17,171 nucleotides of DNA from an uncultured Rubrivivax sp. (GTDB taxonomy: Bacteria > Pseudomonadota > Gammaproteobacteria > Burkholderiales > Burkholderiaceae_C): contig CALBTN010000222.1 in assembly GCA_937967345.1 (NCBI GenBank), positions 1 to 17,171 of the forward strand. The letters run 5' to 3'. Position 1 is the first letter of the stretch. Every line of letters begins with the position of its first letter. Both the position numbers and the translations under genes were made by a program. Under the pieces are notes generated by a model. The model had not been told where the DNA came from and did no database searches. It saw only the letters and a program-made list of their open reading frames with translations. Shown piece after piece: positions 1 through 7,705 of this stretch.

Positions 1-64
1 AGCCTGGTAGAGCGCTACGTTCGGGACGTAGAGGCCGGAGGTTCGAATCCTCTCCCCCCGACCA
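1..64 (+). tRNA. tRNA-Pro (anticodon CGG), 5' end cut by window edge
   Basis: The anticodon stem CTACG/CGTAG (15-19 and 27-31) encloses the loop TTCGGGA, which puts the anticodon CGG at 22-24. This reads the proline codon CCG. The T arm with GGTTCGAATCC follows, then the acceptor strand and an encoded CCA at 62-64. About 13 bases of the 5' acceptor and D arm lie outside the window. The degraded integrase remnant directly downstream suggests that the 3' end of this tRNA gene once served as an integration site. Confidence 0.93.
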
Positions 65-77
65 AATATCACAATCG

Positions 78-107
78 AATCAGGTGGCTTACGTAAGTCA
101 CCAGATT
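78..107. repeat. 30-base near-perfect palindrome beside the tRNA gene
   Basis: The segment is centred on the perfect 10-base palindrome CTTACGTAAG. The two arms pair except at two mirrored positions. It starts 14 bases after the tRNA CCA. Such symmetric sequences often sit near integrase crossover or arm sites, but a terminator-like or protein-binding role is equally possible. There is no T tract, so it is not a typical intrinsic terminator for the tRNA. Confidence 0.5.
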
Positions 108-120
108 CAGGGCCAAAAGG

Positions 121-141
121 TCTGTGCCAAATCTGTGCCAA
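121..141. repeat. Tandem 10-base direct repeat (TCTGTGCCAA)
   Basis: Two copies of TCTGTGCCAA lie at 121-130 and 132-141, separated by one A. Together with the neighbouring palindrome and the tRNA 3' end, they look like integrase arm-binding repeats left from an integrated element. This is inferred from position. No protein binding is shown. Confidence 0.5.
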
Positions 142-213
142 TCCGCGCGCCTTCAAGGCACGGGTGCGCAGAGCAGATAAACACAGTTGCTGGACTTTGC
201 TCCTTCATTGCAC

Positions 214-361
214 GGAGCAAGCATAGCCCGCATCGTGAACCGCCCCCGGTTCACCGTCAGCGTCAAGAACCGCGACGACCTCATCCGCGCCTTTCCCTTC
301 GACGCTCAAGAAGCCGCCAAGGCGTACATCGCCGAGTTGAAGGCTTTGAACCTCAAGTCAC
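214..361 (+). pseudogene. 5' remnant of a tyrosine-type integrase
   Basis: The frame encodes ASIARIVNRPRFTVSVKN and continues as RDDLIRAFPFDAQEAAKAYI, then AELKALNLKSR. This resembles the N-terminal segment of site-specific tyrosine recombinases that insert at tRNA genes in Burkholderiales. The open frame extends upstream to 187 but has no convincing start there, and the usual initiator Met before ASIARIV appears to be replaced by GGA GCA AGC. Homology stops near 361, where an unrelated minus-strand fragment begins. No catalytic domain (the R-H-R-Y residues lie in the missing C-terminal part) is present. It is a dead fragment of a lost mobile element. Confidence 0.55.
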
Positions 362-586
362 GGACAACAGGTCGTCGCGCTTCGGCACGTAGAGCGGGCA
401 TTCGAAGCCGACTGCAATGGACAGCTCGGCCTTCCTGTGCACGCCCACGACGTCGATGAACTCGCTCAGGTCGTGGCCCGTCCTCTGCGAATCCGCCTGC
501 AGCACAGCCCAGCCGACATTGCCCTTCTTCGGTGAGCCAATGTCGATGCAGGCGGTGACGGCCGGTGCGAAAACTTCGCCCGTCAT
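353..586 (-). pseudogene. Truncated conserved protein of unknown function
   Basis: The 77-codon frame begins MTGEVFAPAVTACIDIGSPK and continues KGNVGWAVLQADSQRTGHDL. Its end is SVT, read from the boundary with the integrase remnant, so the C-terminal part is missing. The start ATG overlaps the stop of the frame to its right as ATGA, which shows the two were once translationally coupled. The N-terminal pattern D-I-G followed by G-W-A-V is reminiscent of RNase H-like folds such as DUF429, but this is only a weak resemblance and no function is claimed. It is probably cargo of the lost element. Confidence 0.45.
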
Positions 587-720
587 GCCTTCGCCTCCAG
601 CACCCGCATCAGCTCGTTACCGCGCTCGTCGATGACCTTCACGGCCACGCGCTGTTTCGCTCCCACCGCGAAGGGCTCGCTGACCGTGCCGGCCAGGTAG
701 CTTGCAGCCAACACCCAGCG
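583..720 (-). pseudogene. C-terminal remnant of an unidentified protein
   Basis: Reading leftward from 720, the frame gives RWVLAASYLAGTVSEPFAVG and then AKQRVAVKVIDERGNELMRV before LEAKA and a stop at 583. An in-frame TAG at 721-723 blocks the frame upstream, so no start can be assigned. The ending IDERGNELMRVLEAK loosely recalls the C-termini of proteins found with restriction or modification systems (valine-rich strand plus FGNDTMK-like motif), but this is not firm. The stop overlaps the start of the next minus-strand remnant as ATGA, so the pair are fragments of one former operon. Confidence 0.35.
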
Positions 721-1043
721 CTATCGCCCGGGACGATCCCGCCCTCGGCCGAAACACCAGGTCAAGCCTCATGCGTGCTACGTCTGCAAGGGGTGAGCCG
801 GGTTAGCTTCGGTGGATTGACCTGCTGGGGCCTCGTCACATCGAAAGTCTCGAGTGCCGTCTCCACGCGACGCGTGCTGCCGCGACCGCTGCCACGCGAC
901 GGCCCACGCACTCGACTGCACCGGCGCGGCATCTCGGGTGATTGCTCTAGGCCGCATGGGCATCATTCACCCCATAGCAAATGCAGCACGGCCTCAACAG
1001 TCACTGCAAAACCCATCACCCCGTAGCAACCAGGAGATACCCG
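721..1043. other. Gene-free stretch between the scar and the phasin gene
   Basis: Open frames cross this stretch on both strands, but none gives a protein I recognise or a start with a good ribosome site. It probably holds more debris of the integrated element on the left and the promoter of the phasin gene on the right. I could not locate a convincing sigma-70 promoter by eye. The only clear signal is the AGGAG at 1032-1036 that serves the gene at 1044. Confidence 0.5.
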
Positions 1044-1481
1044 ATGAACACCCGCACCAAGCGCGCCGTCAGCAAGATCGAGACCGAAGTCGAAGCCGTC
1101 GAAACCGAAGTCAAGGACGTCAAGGCCGACATCAAGGCCAAGTTCGAAGAAGTCGTCGAGCAGGCCAAGACCCGCTCGCAAGAGAACCGCCTGATGATGC
1201 TGGGTCTGATCGCCAACGCCCGCAAGGCGCGCGACGAGCGCAAGGCCAGCCTGATCGAAGCCGGCCGCGCCTTCGAGCCCGAGCTGCAAGCCAAGATCGA
1301 CGAGCTGAAGAGCAAGTTCAAGATCGGCGAAGGCAAGGACGCCAAGGACGAAGACGGCGAGCCGAGCAAGCTGCAAGAGCGCATGGCCAGCGGCTTCGAG
1401 AGCCTGGGCCTGGCGACCCGCAAGGATCTGAACGAGCTGTCGAAGAAGGTCGACAAGCTGATCGACCTGCAGCGCGCCTGA
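1044..1481 (+). CDS. Phasin-family (PHA granule-associated-like) protein
   Basis: This 145-residue protein is highly charged and has no signal peptide or membrane segment. It is almost entirely predicted helix: an N-terminal heptad-like stretch (about 1-50, rich in E, K and V), a central helix with QENRLMMLGLIANARKARDE (51-70), an acidic linker rich in K, D and E (about 95-113), and a C-terminal zipper LGLATRKDLNELSKKVDKLI. That last motif is typical of the phasin/PhaF-PhaI superfamily, whose members coat polyhydroxyalkanoate granules or act as coiled-coil chaperone-like proteins. The start at 1044 is chosen because AGGAG lies eight bases upstream; a longer frame from 981 lacks a site. It appears to be a single-gene unit closed by the terminator at 1514. 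A direct link to the steroid genes is not shown. Confidence 0.75.
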   Translation: MNTRTKRAVSKIETEVEAVETEVKDVKADIKAKFEEVVEQAKTRSQENRLMMLGLIANARKARDERKASLIEAGRAFEPELQAKIDELKSKFKIGEGKDAKDEDGEPSKLQERMASGFESLGLATRKDLNELSKKVDKLIDLQRA

Positions 1482-1513
1482 TCCGCCTGCACTGATCCGA
1501 ACCTCGAGTGGTC

Positions 1514-1543
1514 GGGCCACACCGCAAGGTGTGGCCCTTTTTT
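1514..1543 (+). terminator. Intrinsic terminator after the phasin gene
   Basis: GGGCCACACC and GGTGTGGCCC form a perfect 10-bp stem with the loop GCAA, followed by six T residues at 1538-1543. It lies 33 bases after the phasin stop. In the opposite direction there is no T tract after the stem, so it is not a good terminator for the minus-strand operon that ends at 1625, although the stem might slow transcription. Confidence 0.93.
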
Positions 1544-1624
1544 CGTCCTCTGCGGGCAGCCCCTGGGCGGCCCGCCCGGCGCACATCGCGCACTGGCCAC
1601 TGCGGTGGCCGCGCGCGGCGCGCG

Positions 1625-2449
1625 TCAGCCGATGCCGTGCTCGCGCGCGAAGGGTTGCGCGTCGATGGTGCGCTTCTGGAAGGCGTCGGCCGTCGCGCCT
1701 TGCGTGGCCAGCCACAGCATCACCGCCGCCGGCAGCTCGGGCGGCGCGGCGCCGTAGCGGCGCGCCAGTTCGCCGTCGTCGCCGATCGATGCACGCAGCG
1801 CCTCGGTGTTGACCACGCCGGGGTTGACGGTGAAGGCGCGGATGCCCTGATGGCCGTGCTCGACCGCGACCATGCCCGCCAGGCGCGACAGCGCCGCCTT
1901 GCCCGCACCGTAGGCGAAGCCCCAGCCGCCCTGGTCGGCACGAAACGGCGGATCCTTCTCGCCTGCGCCCGAGGTGACGTTGATGATGGTGCCGCCGCCG
2001 CGCTCGATCATGCCGGGCAGAAGCGCCTTGATGATGCGCACCGGGGCGCGCACGTAGCCCTGCCACACGCGCTCGAGCGTGCCTTCGTCCAGATCGGCCA
2101 GCAGCGCATTGATGTCGCGCCCCTGGTAGATGGCGTTGTTCACCAGCACCTCGATGCCGCCGAACTCGCTTTGCAGCCGCGCCAGCGCGGCGTCGATCGA
2201 CGCCGTGTCAAGCAGGTCCATCGGCAGCGCGATCGCGCGCGCGCCGGCGGCCTGCAGCTCGGCCAGCGTGGTGGCCAGGCTGCCCGGCAGCGGCTTGCCG
2301 TCGCGCCCGAGCAGCGCGTTGGCGCCGCCCTGGCCTTCGACCTCGGTGCGTGCGGTGATGGCCACATCGAAGCCGGCGCGGGCGAAGGCCAGCGCGGTGG
2401 CCTTGCCGATGCCGCGGCTGGCGCCGGTGACGAGTACGCGGGGTTTCAT
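1625..2449 (-). CDS. SDR-family oxidoreductase, last gene of the steroid operon
   Basis: This is a 274-residue short-chain dehydrogenase/reductase. The nucleotide-binding motif TGASRGIG is at 8-15, the NNA motif (LVNNAIYQ) at 102-109, and the catalytic pair Y180 and K184 (YGAGK) is present. The presumed serine is S160 (INVTSGAG), and it is followed by a longer loop than usual before the tyrosine. The protein should oxidise or reduce a hydroxyl or keto group with NAD(P). Its ATG overlaps the stop of the CoA ligase gene as ATGA, with GGAGGAAG just upstream, so the two are translationally coupled. Next to a FadD3-type ligase, an IpdF-like role on the C/D-ring CoA thioester is possible, as is oxidation of another ring hydroxyl. 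The exact substrate cannot be read from the sequence. Confidence 0.85.
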   Translation of the reverse strand: MKPRVLVTGASRGIGKATALAFARAGFDVAITARTEVEGQGGANALLGRDGKPLPGSLATTLAELQAAGARAIALPMDLLDTASIDAALARLQSEFGGIEVLVNNAIYQGRDINALLADLDEGTLERVWQGYVRAPVRIIKALLPGMIERGGGTIINVTSGAGEKDPPFRADQGGWGFAYGAGKAALSRLAGMVAVEHGHQGIRAFTVNPGVVNTEALRASIGDDGELARRYGAAPPELPAAVMLWLATQGATADAFQKRTIDAQPFAREHGIG

Positions 2450-4020
2450 TTCACTTCCTCCATCCATTGACGCAGCAGTTTCTTGTCGACCTTGTTCGAC
2501 GCGTTGACCGGCAGCGCATCGACGAAGCGCACGAGCCGCGGCACCTTGTAGTTGGCCATGTGGCCGCGCGCCCAGGCGATCAGCCCCGGCTCGTCGAGCT
2601 CGGCGCCGTCGCGCTTGACCACCCAGGCGCAGCCGACTTCGCCGAGACGTTCGTCGGGCACGCCGATCACCGCCACCTGCGCGATCGCCGGGTGCGGCGC
2701 GAACAGCCGCTCGATCTCGGCCGGGTAGCAGTTGAAGCCGCCGTTGATGTACATGTCCTTCAGCCGGTCGGTGATGCGCAGGTAGCCGCGCGCATCGAGC
2801 GTGCCGACGTCGCCGGTGTGCAGCCAGCCGTCGGCGTCGATCGCCTCGCGCGTGGCCGCTTCGTCCTGGAAGTAGCCCTGCATCACGTGGTAGCCGCGCA
2901 GCAGCACTTCGCCCGGCTCGCCCGGCGGCAGCGCGCGGCCTTGCTCGTCGGCCACGCGCACCTCGGTGCCGGGCAGCGCGTGGCCGCAGGTCAGCGCCAC
3001 GGTCTCGGCGTCGTCGTCGGGGTCGCACACGGTGGCGCAGCCACCGCATTCGGTCAGGCCGTAGGCGGTGGTGACGTTGCGGATGCCCAGGTCCTCGCGC
3101 ATGCGCTGGATCAGCACCGGCGGCACGCTGGCCGCGCCGGTAACCGCCGAGCGCAGCGACGACAGGTCGAAGTCCTTGAGCTTCGGGTGCGCCAGCATCG
3201 TCAGGAACAGCGTCGGCGGCCCGGGCAGAAAACTGATGCGCTCGCGCGCGATGCGCTCCATCACCACCTCGGCATCGAACACTGGCAGCGGGTAGACCGT
3301 GGCGCCTTGCAGCAGCGCCGCCACCCAGCCGGCCTTGTAGCCGAAGGTGTGGAAGAAGGGGTTGACGATCAGGTAGCGATCGCCCTCGCCCAGGCCGACG
3401 CAGCCGGCCCAGGTGGTGAAGGCACGGATCGTCGGCGCGTGCGCGGCCATCACGCCCTTCGGTCGCCCGGTGGTGCCCGAGGTGAACATCAGGTCAGCGG
3501 TGCTGTCGCCGCGCAGCGCGGCTTCGCGCTCGTGCACGCGCGCGGCCGGCACGTCCGCGCCCGCGCGCAGGAAGTCGTCCCAGGCCAGCTCGCCGCGCGC
3601 GGCGTCGGCACCGTCGCCGATGACCACGACATGGGCCAGCGCCGCCGGGCGCACGCCGTCGAGCAGGCCGGGGTAGTCCAACCCGAGGAACTGGCCGATG
3701 CAAAACAGCACGCGCGCGCCGCTGCGCTCAAGGATGTCGGCGGCCTCGGCGCCTTTCATGCGCGTGTTGATCGGCACCAGCACGCCGCCGGCCATGTGGA
3801 TCGCGCAGGCGGCGACGATCCACTCATGGCGGTTCGGCGCCCAGATGCCGACGCGCTCGCCGGCCTGCATGCCCAGCGCGATCAACGCCCGCGCGGCCTC
3901 CTCGGCATGGGCGACGAGATCCGCGTAGCTCAGCCGCAGATCGCCATCGATCACCGCATCGCGCGCCGCATGGCGCGCCGCCGCCGCGCGGATCGCGGCG
4001 GGCAGGGTTTGCAACTCCAT
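2446..4020 (-). CDS. fadD3: FadD3-type acyl-CoA ligase for the steroid C/D-ring propanoate
   Basis: This 524-residue protein belongs to the ANL adenylating superfamily. It carries the P-loop FTSGTTGRPKGV at 179-190, YGLTE at 320-324, the hinge region WLHTGDVG at 399-406, ITDRLKDMYINGGFN at about 416-430, and the adenylation lysine K510 in NASNKVDKK. As recalled, it resembles mycobacterial FadD3 over its whole length, including the FFHTFGYKAG, FLPGPPT and MYINGGFNCYPAEIE segments. FadD3 attaches CoA to the propanoate side chain of the bicyclic C/D-ring product (HIP, or its hydroxylated forms), the entry step to ring C/D breakdown. It is cytoplasmic. AAGGG precedes the ATG. It follows the kshB-like gene by 46 bases and overlaps the next SDR gene by 4. 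A ligase for a side-chain acid is the main alternative. Confidence 0.8.
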   Translation of the reverse strand: MELQTLPAAIRAAAARHAARDAVIDGDLRLSYADLVAHAEEAARALIALGMQAGERVGIWAPNRHEWIVAACAIHMAGGVLVPINTRMKGAEAADILERSGARVLFCIGQFLGLDYPGLLDGVRPAALAHVVVIGDGADAARGELAWDDFLRAGADVPAARVHEREAALRGDSTADLMFTSGTTGRPKGVMAAHAPTIRAFTTWAGCVGLGEGDRYLIVNPFFHTFGYKAGWVAALLQGATVYPLPVFDAEVVMERIARERISFLPGPPTLFLTMLAHPKLKDFDLSSLRSAVTGAASVPPVLIQRMREDLGIRNVTTAYGLTECGGCATVCDPDDDAETVALTCGHALPGTEVRVADEQGRALPPGEPGEVLLRGYHVMQGYFQDEAATREAIDADGWLHTGDVGTLDARGYLRITDRLKDMYINGGFNCYPAEIERLFAPHPAIAQVAVIGVPDERLGEVGCAWVVKRDGAELDEPGLIAWARGHMANYKVPRLVRFVDALPVNASNKVDKKLLRQWMEEVK

Positions 4021-4066
4021 CGTGTTCCCTTCGCTGTCAGGCCGCGGCAGCGCACGCGGCCTTGGC

Positions 4067-5119
4067 TTACGGATACTTCACCGCGATCTGCGCCGTCAGC
4101 GGCACCGCCTGGCAGGCCAGCACCCAGCCCTTGGCCAGGTCCTTTTTATCCAGCACGTCGTTGGTGCGCATGTGCACCTCGCCCGATACCATCTGGCACA
4201 TGCACGACGCGCACATGCCGGCCTGGCACGAGTACGGCGCATCGATGCCCTGGCGCAACGCCGCTTCGAGCAGCGTCTCGTTGCCGCCGCACACGATGTG
4301 GTGGGTCTCGCCGCCGATGCGCACTTCGACCTCGGCCTCGTCGATCACCGCGGCGGCGGCCGGCGCGGCCTGCACCGCGGCGGCGGCCGCGGCCGTCTCC
4401 TCTTCGTCGGGCAGCGACGCGAAGCGCTCGACGTGGATGTGCTCGTCGGCCATCTCGATGCCCTGCAGCGCGGCCACGCTGGCGTCCATGAACGGCCCGG
4501 GGCCGCAGATGAAGGCCTGCCCCTTGCGAAACGGCAGCGCCAGCTCGGCCAGCTGCGCCACCGAAGGCACGCCCTGCACCGAATCGAGCCAGTGGATCAC
4601 CAGCAACCGCTGCGGGTGCGCGCCGGCCAAGGCAGTGAGCTCGCGCTTGAAGATCACCGAGCGCTCGTCGCGGTTGGCGTAGATCAACGTGATGCGCCCG
4701 CTGCCCTGCGCCAGCGCCGAGCGCAGGATCGACAGCACCGGCGTGATGCCGCTGCCGCCGGCCAGCAGCAGGAAGTCGCCGTCCAGCGAGCGCGGCGTGA
4801 ACACGCCGGCCGGCGGCAGCACCTCGACCACGTCGCCGGGCTTCAGGTGGTCGCACACCCAGTTCGAGCCGCGCCCGCCCTCGACGCGCTTGACCGTGAC
4901 GCGCGGCGCATCGTCCACCGCCGGCGCGCTGGACATCGAGTAGCAGCGCGGCAGATGGCGCCCGCCCACCGGCAGCCTCAAGGTGATGAACTGGCCCGGG
5001 CGGTACTTGAAGCTCGCGGCCTCGGCCTCGGGCACGTCGAACACGATCGACTTGGCGTCGGCGGTCTCGTCGACCACCGCGCGCACGCTGAGCCGGCGGT
5101 AGCGCGATGCGGCGTCCAT
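4067..5119 (-). CDS. kshB: KshB-type ferredoxin reductase of 3-ketosteroid 9alpha-hydroxylase
   Basis: This 350-residue reductase has an FAD-binding domain with RCYS (58-61), an NAD-binding domain with GSGITP (122-127) and CGPGPF (205-210), an alanine-rich linker (about 239-259), and a C-terminal plant-type [2Fe-2S] ferredoxin domain. The cluster cysteines are C298, C303, C306 and C336 (C-x4-C-x2-C-x29-C). The order and several stretches (VVDET, YANRDERSVIF, HWLDSVQGVPS, NDVL-KDL) match mycobacterial KshB as I recall it. It passes electrons from NADH to the Rieske oxygenase KshA, which opens ring B by 9alpha-hydroxylation. No kshA is in the window. A phenylacetyl-CoA epoxidase-type reductase (PaaE-like) is a less likely alternative. 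It starts 5 bases after the HSD gene stop, with no clear Shine-Dalgarno, which suggests coupling. Confidence 0.85.
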   Translation of the reverse strand: MDAASRYRRLSVRAVVDETADAKSIVFDVPEAEAASFKYRPGQFITLRLPVGGRHLPRCYSMSSAPAVDDAPRVTVKRVEGGRGSNWVCDHLKPGDVVEVLPPAGVFTPRSLDGDFLLLAGGSGITPVLSILRSALAQGSGRITLIYANRDERSVIFKRELTALAGAHPQRLLVIHWLDSVQGVPSVAQLAELALPFRKGQAFICGPGPFMDASVAALQGIEMADEHIHVERFASLPDEEETAAAAAAVQAAPAAAAVIDEAEVEVRIGGETHHIVCGGNETLLEAALRQGIDAPYSCQAGMCASCMCQMVSGEVHMRTNDVLDKKDLAKGWVLACQAVPLTAQIAVKYP

Positions 5120-5124
5120 CGCGG

Positions 5125-5874
5125 CTAGAAGCCCAGCACCGCGTTGTCGACGTTCATCGCCGCGCCGTTGACCGCGCGCGCCTCGTCGCTGGCCAGGAAC
5201 AGCAACATCGCCACCACGTCGTCGGGCATGCAGGCGCGGCCCTTGGGGTTCTTCTTCACGTCGAACAGCAGGTACTTGGCGTCCACCCCCGGCGCGCTGG
5301 CCGCGGTCATCGGCGTCCAGATGCCGTCGGGGTGCACCGAGTTCACGCGCACCGCATAACCGCTCTTGCGGCAGTGCATCGCCGCGGCGCGCGTCAGCGC
5401 CGCCACCGCCGCCTTGGACGCGCTGTAGCCGGCGTAACCCTGCACCGGCAGCCAGCTCGACGACGACGCCATGTTGACGATCGAGCCGCCGCGCTCCTTC
5501 ATCGCGATGATGCCGGCACGCGTGCCGAGGAAGACCGAATCGGTATTGACGCGCATCACCTTGTGCCAGGCCTCGAGCGACATCGTCTCGACATCGCCCG
5601 GCACCAGGATGCCGGCGTTGTTGACCAGCACGTCGAGTGCGCCGAAGTGGGCTTGCGTGTCGGCGATCACGCGGTCCCAGTCGCCCTCGTTGGCCACGTC
5701 CTGGGCGATGAAGTGCGCGTTGGCGCCGAGTTCGGCGGCCAGTGCGGCGCCGGCCTCGCGGTTCAGGTCGGTCAGCACCACGCGCGCGCCTTCGGCGACG
5801 AAACGCTGCGCCGTCGCGCGCCCGACGCCGCTGGCGCCGCCGGTGACCAGCGCCACCTTGTCCTTCAGTCTCAT
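5125..5874 (-). CDS. 3beta/17beta-hydroxysteroid dehydrogenase-like SDR
   Basis: This 249-residue classical SDR has TGGASGVG at 11-18, NNAG at 85-88, the catalytic serine S137, and Y150/K154 (YSASK). It closely resembles the 3beta/17beta-hydroxysteroid dehydrogenase of Comamonas testosteroni as I remember it: shared stretches include ALVTGGASGVG, VLVNNAGIL-PGD-ET, GGSI-NMAS, SSWLP, QGYAGYSASKAAV-ALTRAAA and RVNS-HPDGI-TPM. That enzyme oxidises 3beta- and 17beta-hydroxyls of C19 steroids with NAD+, a first step toward 3,17-diketones. The start at 5874 has AGGAG (about 12 bases upstream) and gives the usual N-terminus RLKDKVALVTG; the open frame to its left in the protein (to 6018) has no family similarity. 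It sits 64 bases after the KstD-family gene. Actual position specificity (3beta, 17beta or other) needs assay. Confidence 0.85.
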   Translation of the reverse strand: MRLKDKVALVTGGASGVGRATAQRFVAEGARVVLTDLNREAGAALAAELGANAHFIAQDVANEGDWDRVIADTQAHFGALDVLVNNAGILVPGDVETMSLEAWHKVMRVNTDSVFLGTRAGIIAMKERGGSIVNMASSSSWLPVQGYAGYSASKAAVAALTRAAAMHCRKSGYAVRVNSVHPDGIWTPMTAASAPGVDAKYLLFDVKKNPKGRACMPDDVVAMLLFLASDEARAVNGAAMNVDNAVLGF

Positions 5875-5938
5875 GCCACTTGCTCCTGTCGATGGGGGGC
5901 CACGGCCGCGGCGCTGGCGGCCGCACGCCGAGCCGGGA

Positions 5939-7666
5939 TCATCCCGCAGTTCCGAGCAGTTCGCGGTGCTGCAACGCGATCGGCTGGCCCGCCATGTGCG
6001 CCGCGGCGCGCCAGGCAAAGGTCATCGCCGGGCCCAGCGTGGAGCCCGCACCCGCATACGACGGCCCCATCACCGAGGCCGAGTTGTTGCCCACGCAGTA
6101 CAGGCCCTCGATGACGCGGCCCTGTTCGTCGAGCACGCGCGCATCGATGTCGGTGAGCAGCCCGCCCTTGGTGCCGATCTCGCCCGGCCACAGCCGGATC
6201 GCGTAGAACGGCGCGGTGCCGATCGGGGCGAGGTTGGGGTTGGGCTGGACGTGGTCGTCGCCGTAGTAGCGGTCGAAGACGTTGCCGCCGCGGCCATAGT
6301 CCGCATCGACGCCGCTCTTGGCGTAGTCGTTCATCTTCGCCACGCTGGCCGCCAGGCCGGCGGCATCGACGCCGATCTGCGCCGCCAGCCCGGCCAGCGT
6401 GTCGTCCTTCCAGTACACGACGTTGAGCCAGCTCTTGCGCAGCCGGCTGTCGGGCACGGCCTCGCCCGGCGCCAGCGGGCCGATCGGGTATTTGCGGCGG
6501 AATTCGGCATCGAACACGATCCACGCCGGGATCGCGCCGCCCATGCGCTCGTGCTCGGCGTACATCGCCTGCTGGAATTCGGGGTAGGGGCAGGACTCGT
6601 TGACGAAGCGCTCGCCGCGCGCATTGACCACCAGGCAGCCCGGCAGCGAGCGCTCGATGAACAGCGTGCGGTACTTCTCTTCCTTCGGCACGAACAGCGT
6701 CGGCGCGCCCCAGCTGTGCGCCATCAGGTGCAATGCGCCGCCCACGGCCTGGCCGGCGCGGATCGCATCGCCGGTGTTGCACTCGGGCGGGGTCGCGGTC
6801 CAGGTCTGGTCGGTGGGTTGCGGCAGGTACTGCTCGCGCATTTGTTGGTTGCGCTCGAAGCCGCCGGCCGCCAGCACCACGGCCTTGGCGGCGCGCAGCG
6901 TGATCTCGCGTTCGCCCTGCTGCGCGACCACGCCGACGACGCGGCCGTCCTCGACCAGCAACGAGCGCAGCGCGGTGCCGCGCATCAGCGGCACCTGGCG
7001 GCGGCGCAGTGCCGCGTACAACGAGCCCATCATCGCCTGGCCGCCGCACAGCCGGCGGTCGCGGTTGGACTTCTTGCGCCACGGGTAGTCGATCATGTAG
7101 CGCAGCATGATCCACATGATGACCAGCTTGGCCTTGCGCTCGCGCGCCAGGATGGTGCGCGCCTCGAAGGCGTTCATCTGCATGCGCCCGAAGATCAGCT
7201 GCCCGGGGCAGGTCGGGCGCAGCGTCTCCAGCGCCTCGTGGCCGAGCTTGCGCGCGTTGAAGTCCACCGGGTCCATCGTGCGCCCACCCGGCAGCGAGCC
7301 GTCGATGTGCGGGTAGTAGTCGGCGTAGCGCGCCATGCTGCGGTACTTGACGCCGATCGAGTCGAGCCAGCGCGCCATGTCCTTGGCGGTCTCGACGTAG
7401 GCCAGCACGCGCTCGTCGCTGGCCAGGCCCTTGGCGCAGTTCTTCAGGTAGCGAAACGCGGTGCGCAGGTCGTCCTTGACCCCGGCGCGCGGCATATCGT
7501 GGTTGCACGGAATCCAGATGCCGCCGCCCGAGGTGGCCGAGGTGCCGCCGACGAGCTCGGCTTTCTCGATCACCACGGGCTTCAGGCCCAGCTCGGCGGC
7601 GCGGATGGCGGCGACGAGCGCGCCCGCGCCCGAGCCCACCACGATCAGGTCGTATTCGGCATTCAT
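5939..7666 (-). CDS. KstD-family 3-ketosteroid dehydrogenase (FAD)
   Basis: This 575-residue flavoprotein has an N-terminal FAD-binding motif VVGSGAGA (9-16), the segment GGTSATSGGGIWIP (40-53), and a C-terminal FAD motif GLYCVGNNSASVMGPSYAGA (521-540). The catalytic Tyr and backbone Gly of KstD (Tyr487 and Gly491 of the Rhodococcus enzyme) map to Y537 and G541 in SYAGAG, and the early active-site tyrosine probably to Y117 or Y118 in ADYYPH. The third tyrosine could not be placed by eye. Members remove hydrogens from 3-ketosteroids at C1-C2 (KstD/TesH) or C4-C5 (TesI). The motif PGEIGTKGG (494-502) resembles both the KstD2/3 type and the delta4(5alpha) type, so the position is left open. The gene follows the hsaA-like gene by 39 bases. 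Cofactor FAD is certain; the electron acceptor is not. Confidence 0.85.
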   Translation of the reverse strand: MNAEYDLIVVGSGAGALVAAIRAAELGLKPVVIEKAELVGGTSATSGGGIWIPCNHDMPRAGVKDDLRTAFRYLKNCAKGLASDERVLAYVETAKDMARWLDSIGVKYRSMARYADYYPHIDGSLPGGRTMDPVDFNARKLGHEALETLRPTCPGQLIFGRMQMNAFEARTILARERKAKLVIMWIMLRYMIDYPWRKKSNRDRRLCGGQAMMGSLYAALRRRQVPLMRGTALRSLLVEDGRVVGVVAQQGEREITLRAAKAVVLAAGGFERNQQMREQYLPQPTDQTWTATPPECNTGDAIRAGQAVGGALHLMAHSWGAPTLFVPKEEKYRTLFIERSLPGCLVVNARGERFVNESCPYPEFQQAMYAEHERMGGAIPAWIVFDAEFRRKYPIGPLAPGEAVPDSRLRKSWLNVVYWKDDTLAGLAAQIGVDAAGLAASVAKMNDYAKSGVDADYGRGGNVFDRYYGDDHVQPNPNLAPIGTAPFYAIRLWPGEIGTKGGLLTDIDARVLDEQGRVIEGLYCVGNNSASVMGPSYAGAGSTLGPAMTFAWRAAAHMAGQPIALQHRELLGTAG

Positions 7667-7705
7667 GTGCTTGGGCCAGGCACGGCCACGCGCGCCCGGC
7701 GCGGG

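Noticed and set aside
1514..1543. A bidirectional terminator for the phasin gene and the steroid operon
   Set aside because: The T tract follows the stem only on the plus strand; the minus-strand side has none.
2467..4491. A 674-codon plus-strand open frame over the CoA ligase and kshB genes
   Set aside because: It overlaps two genes with full motif sets and shows no family of its own.
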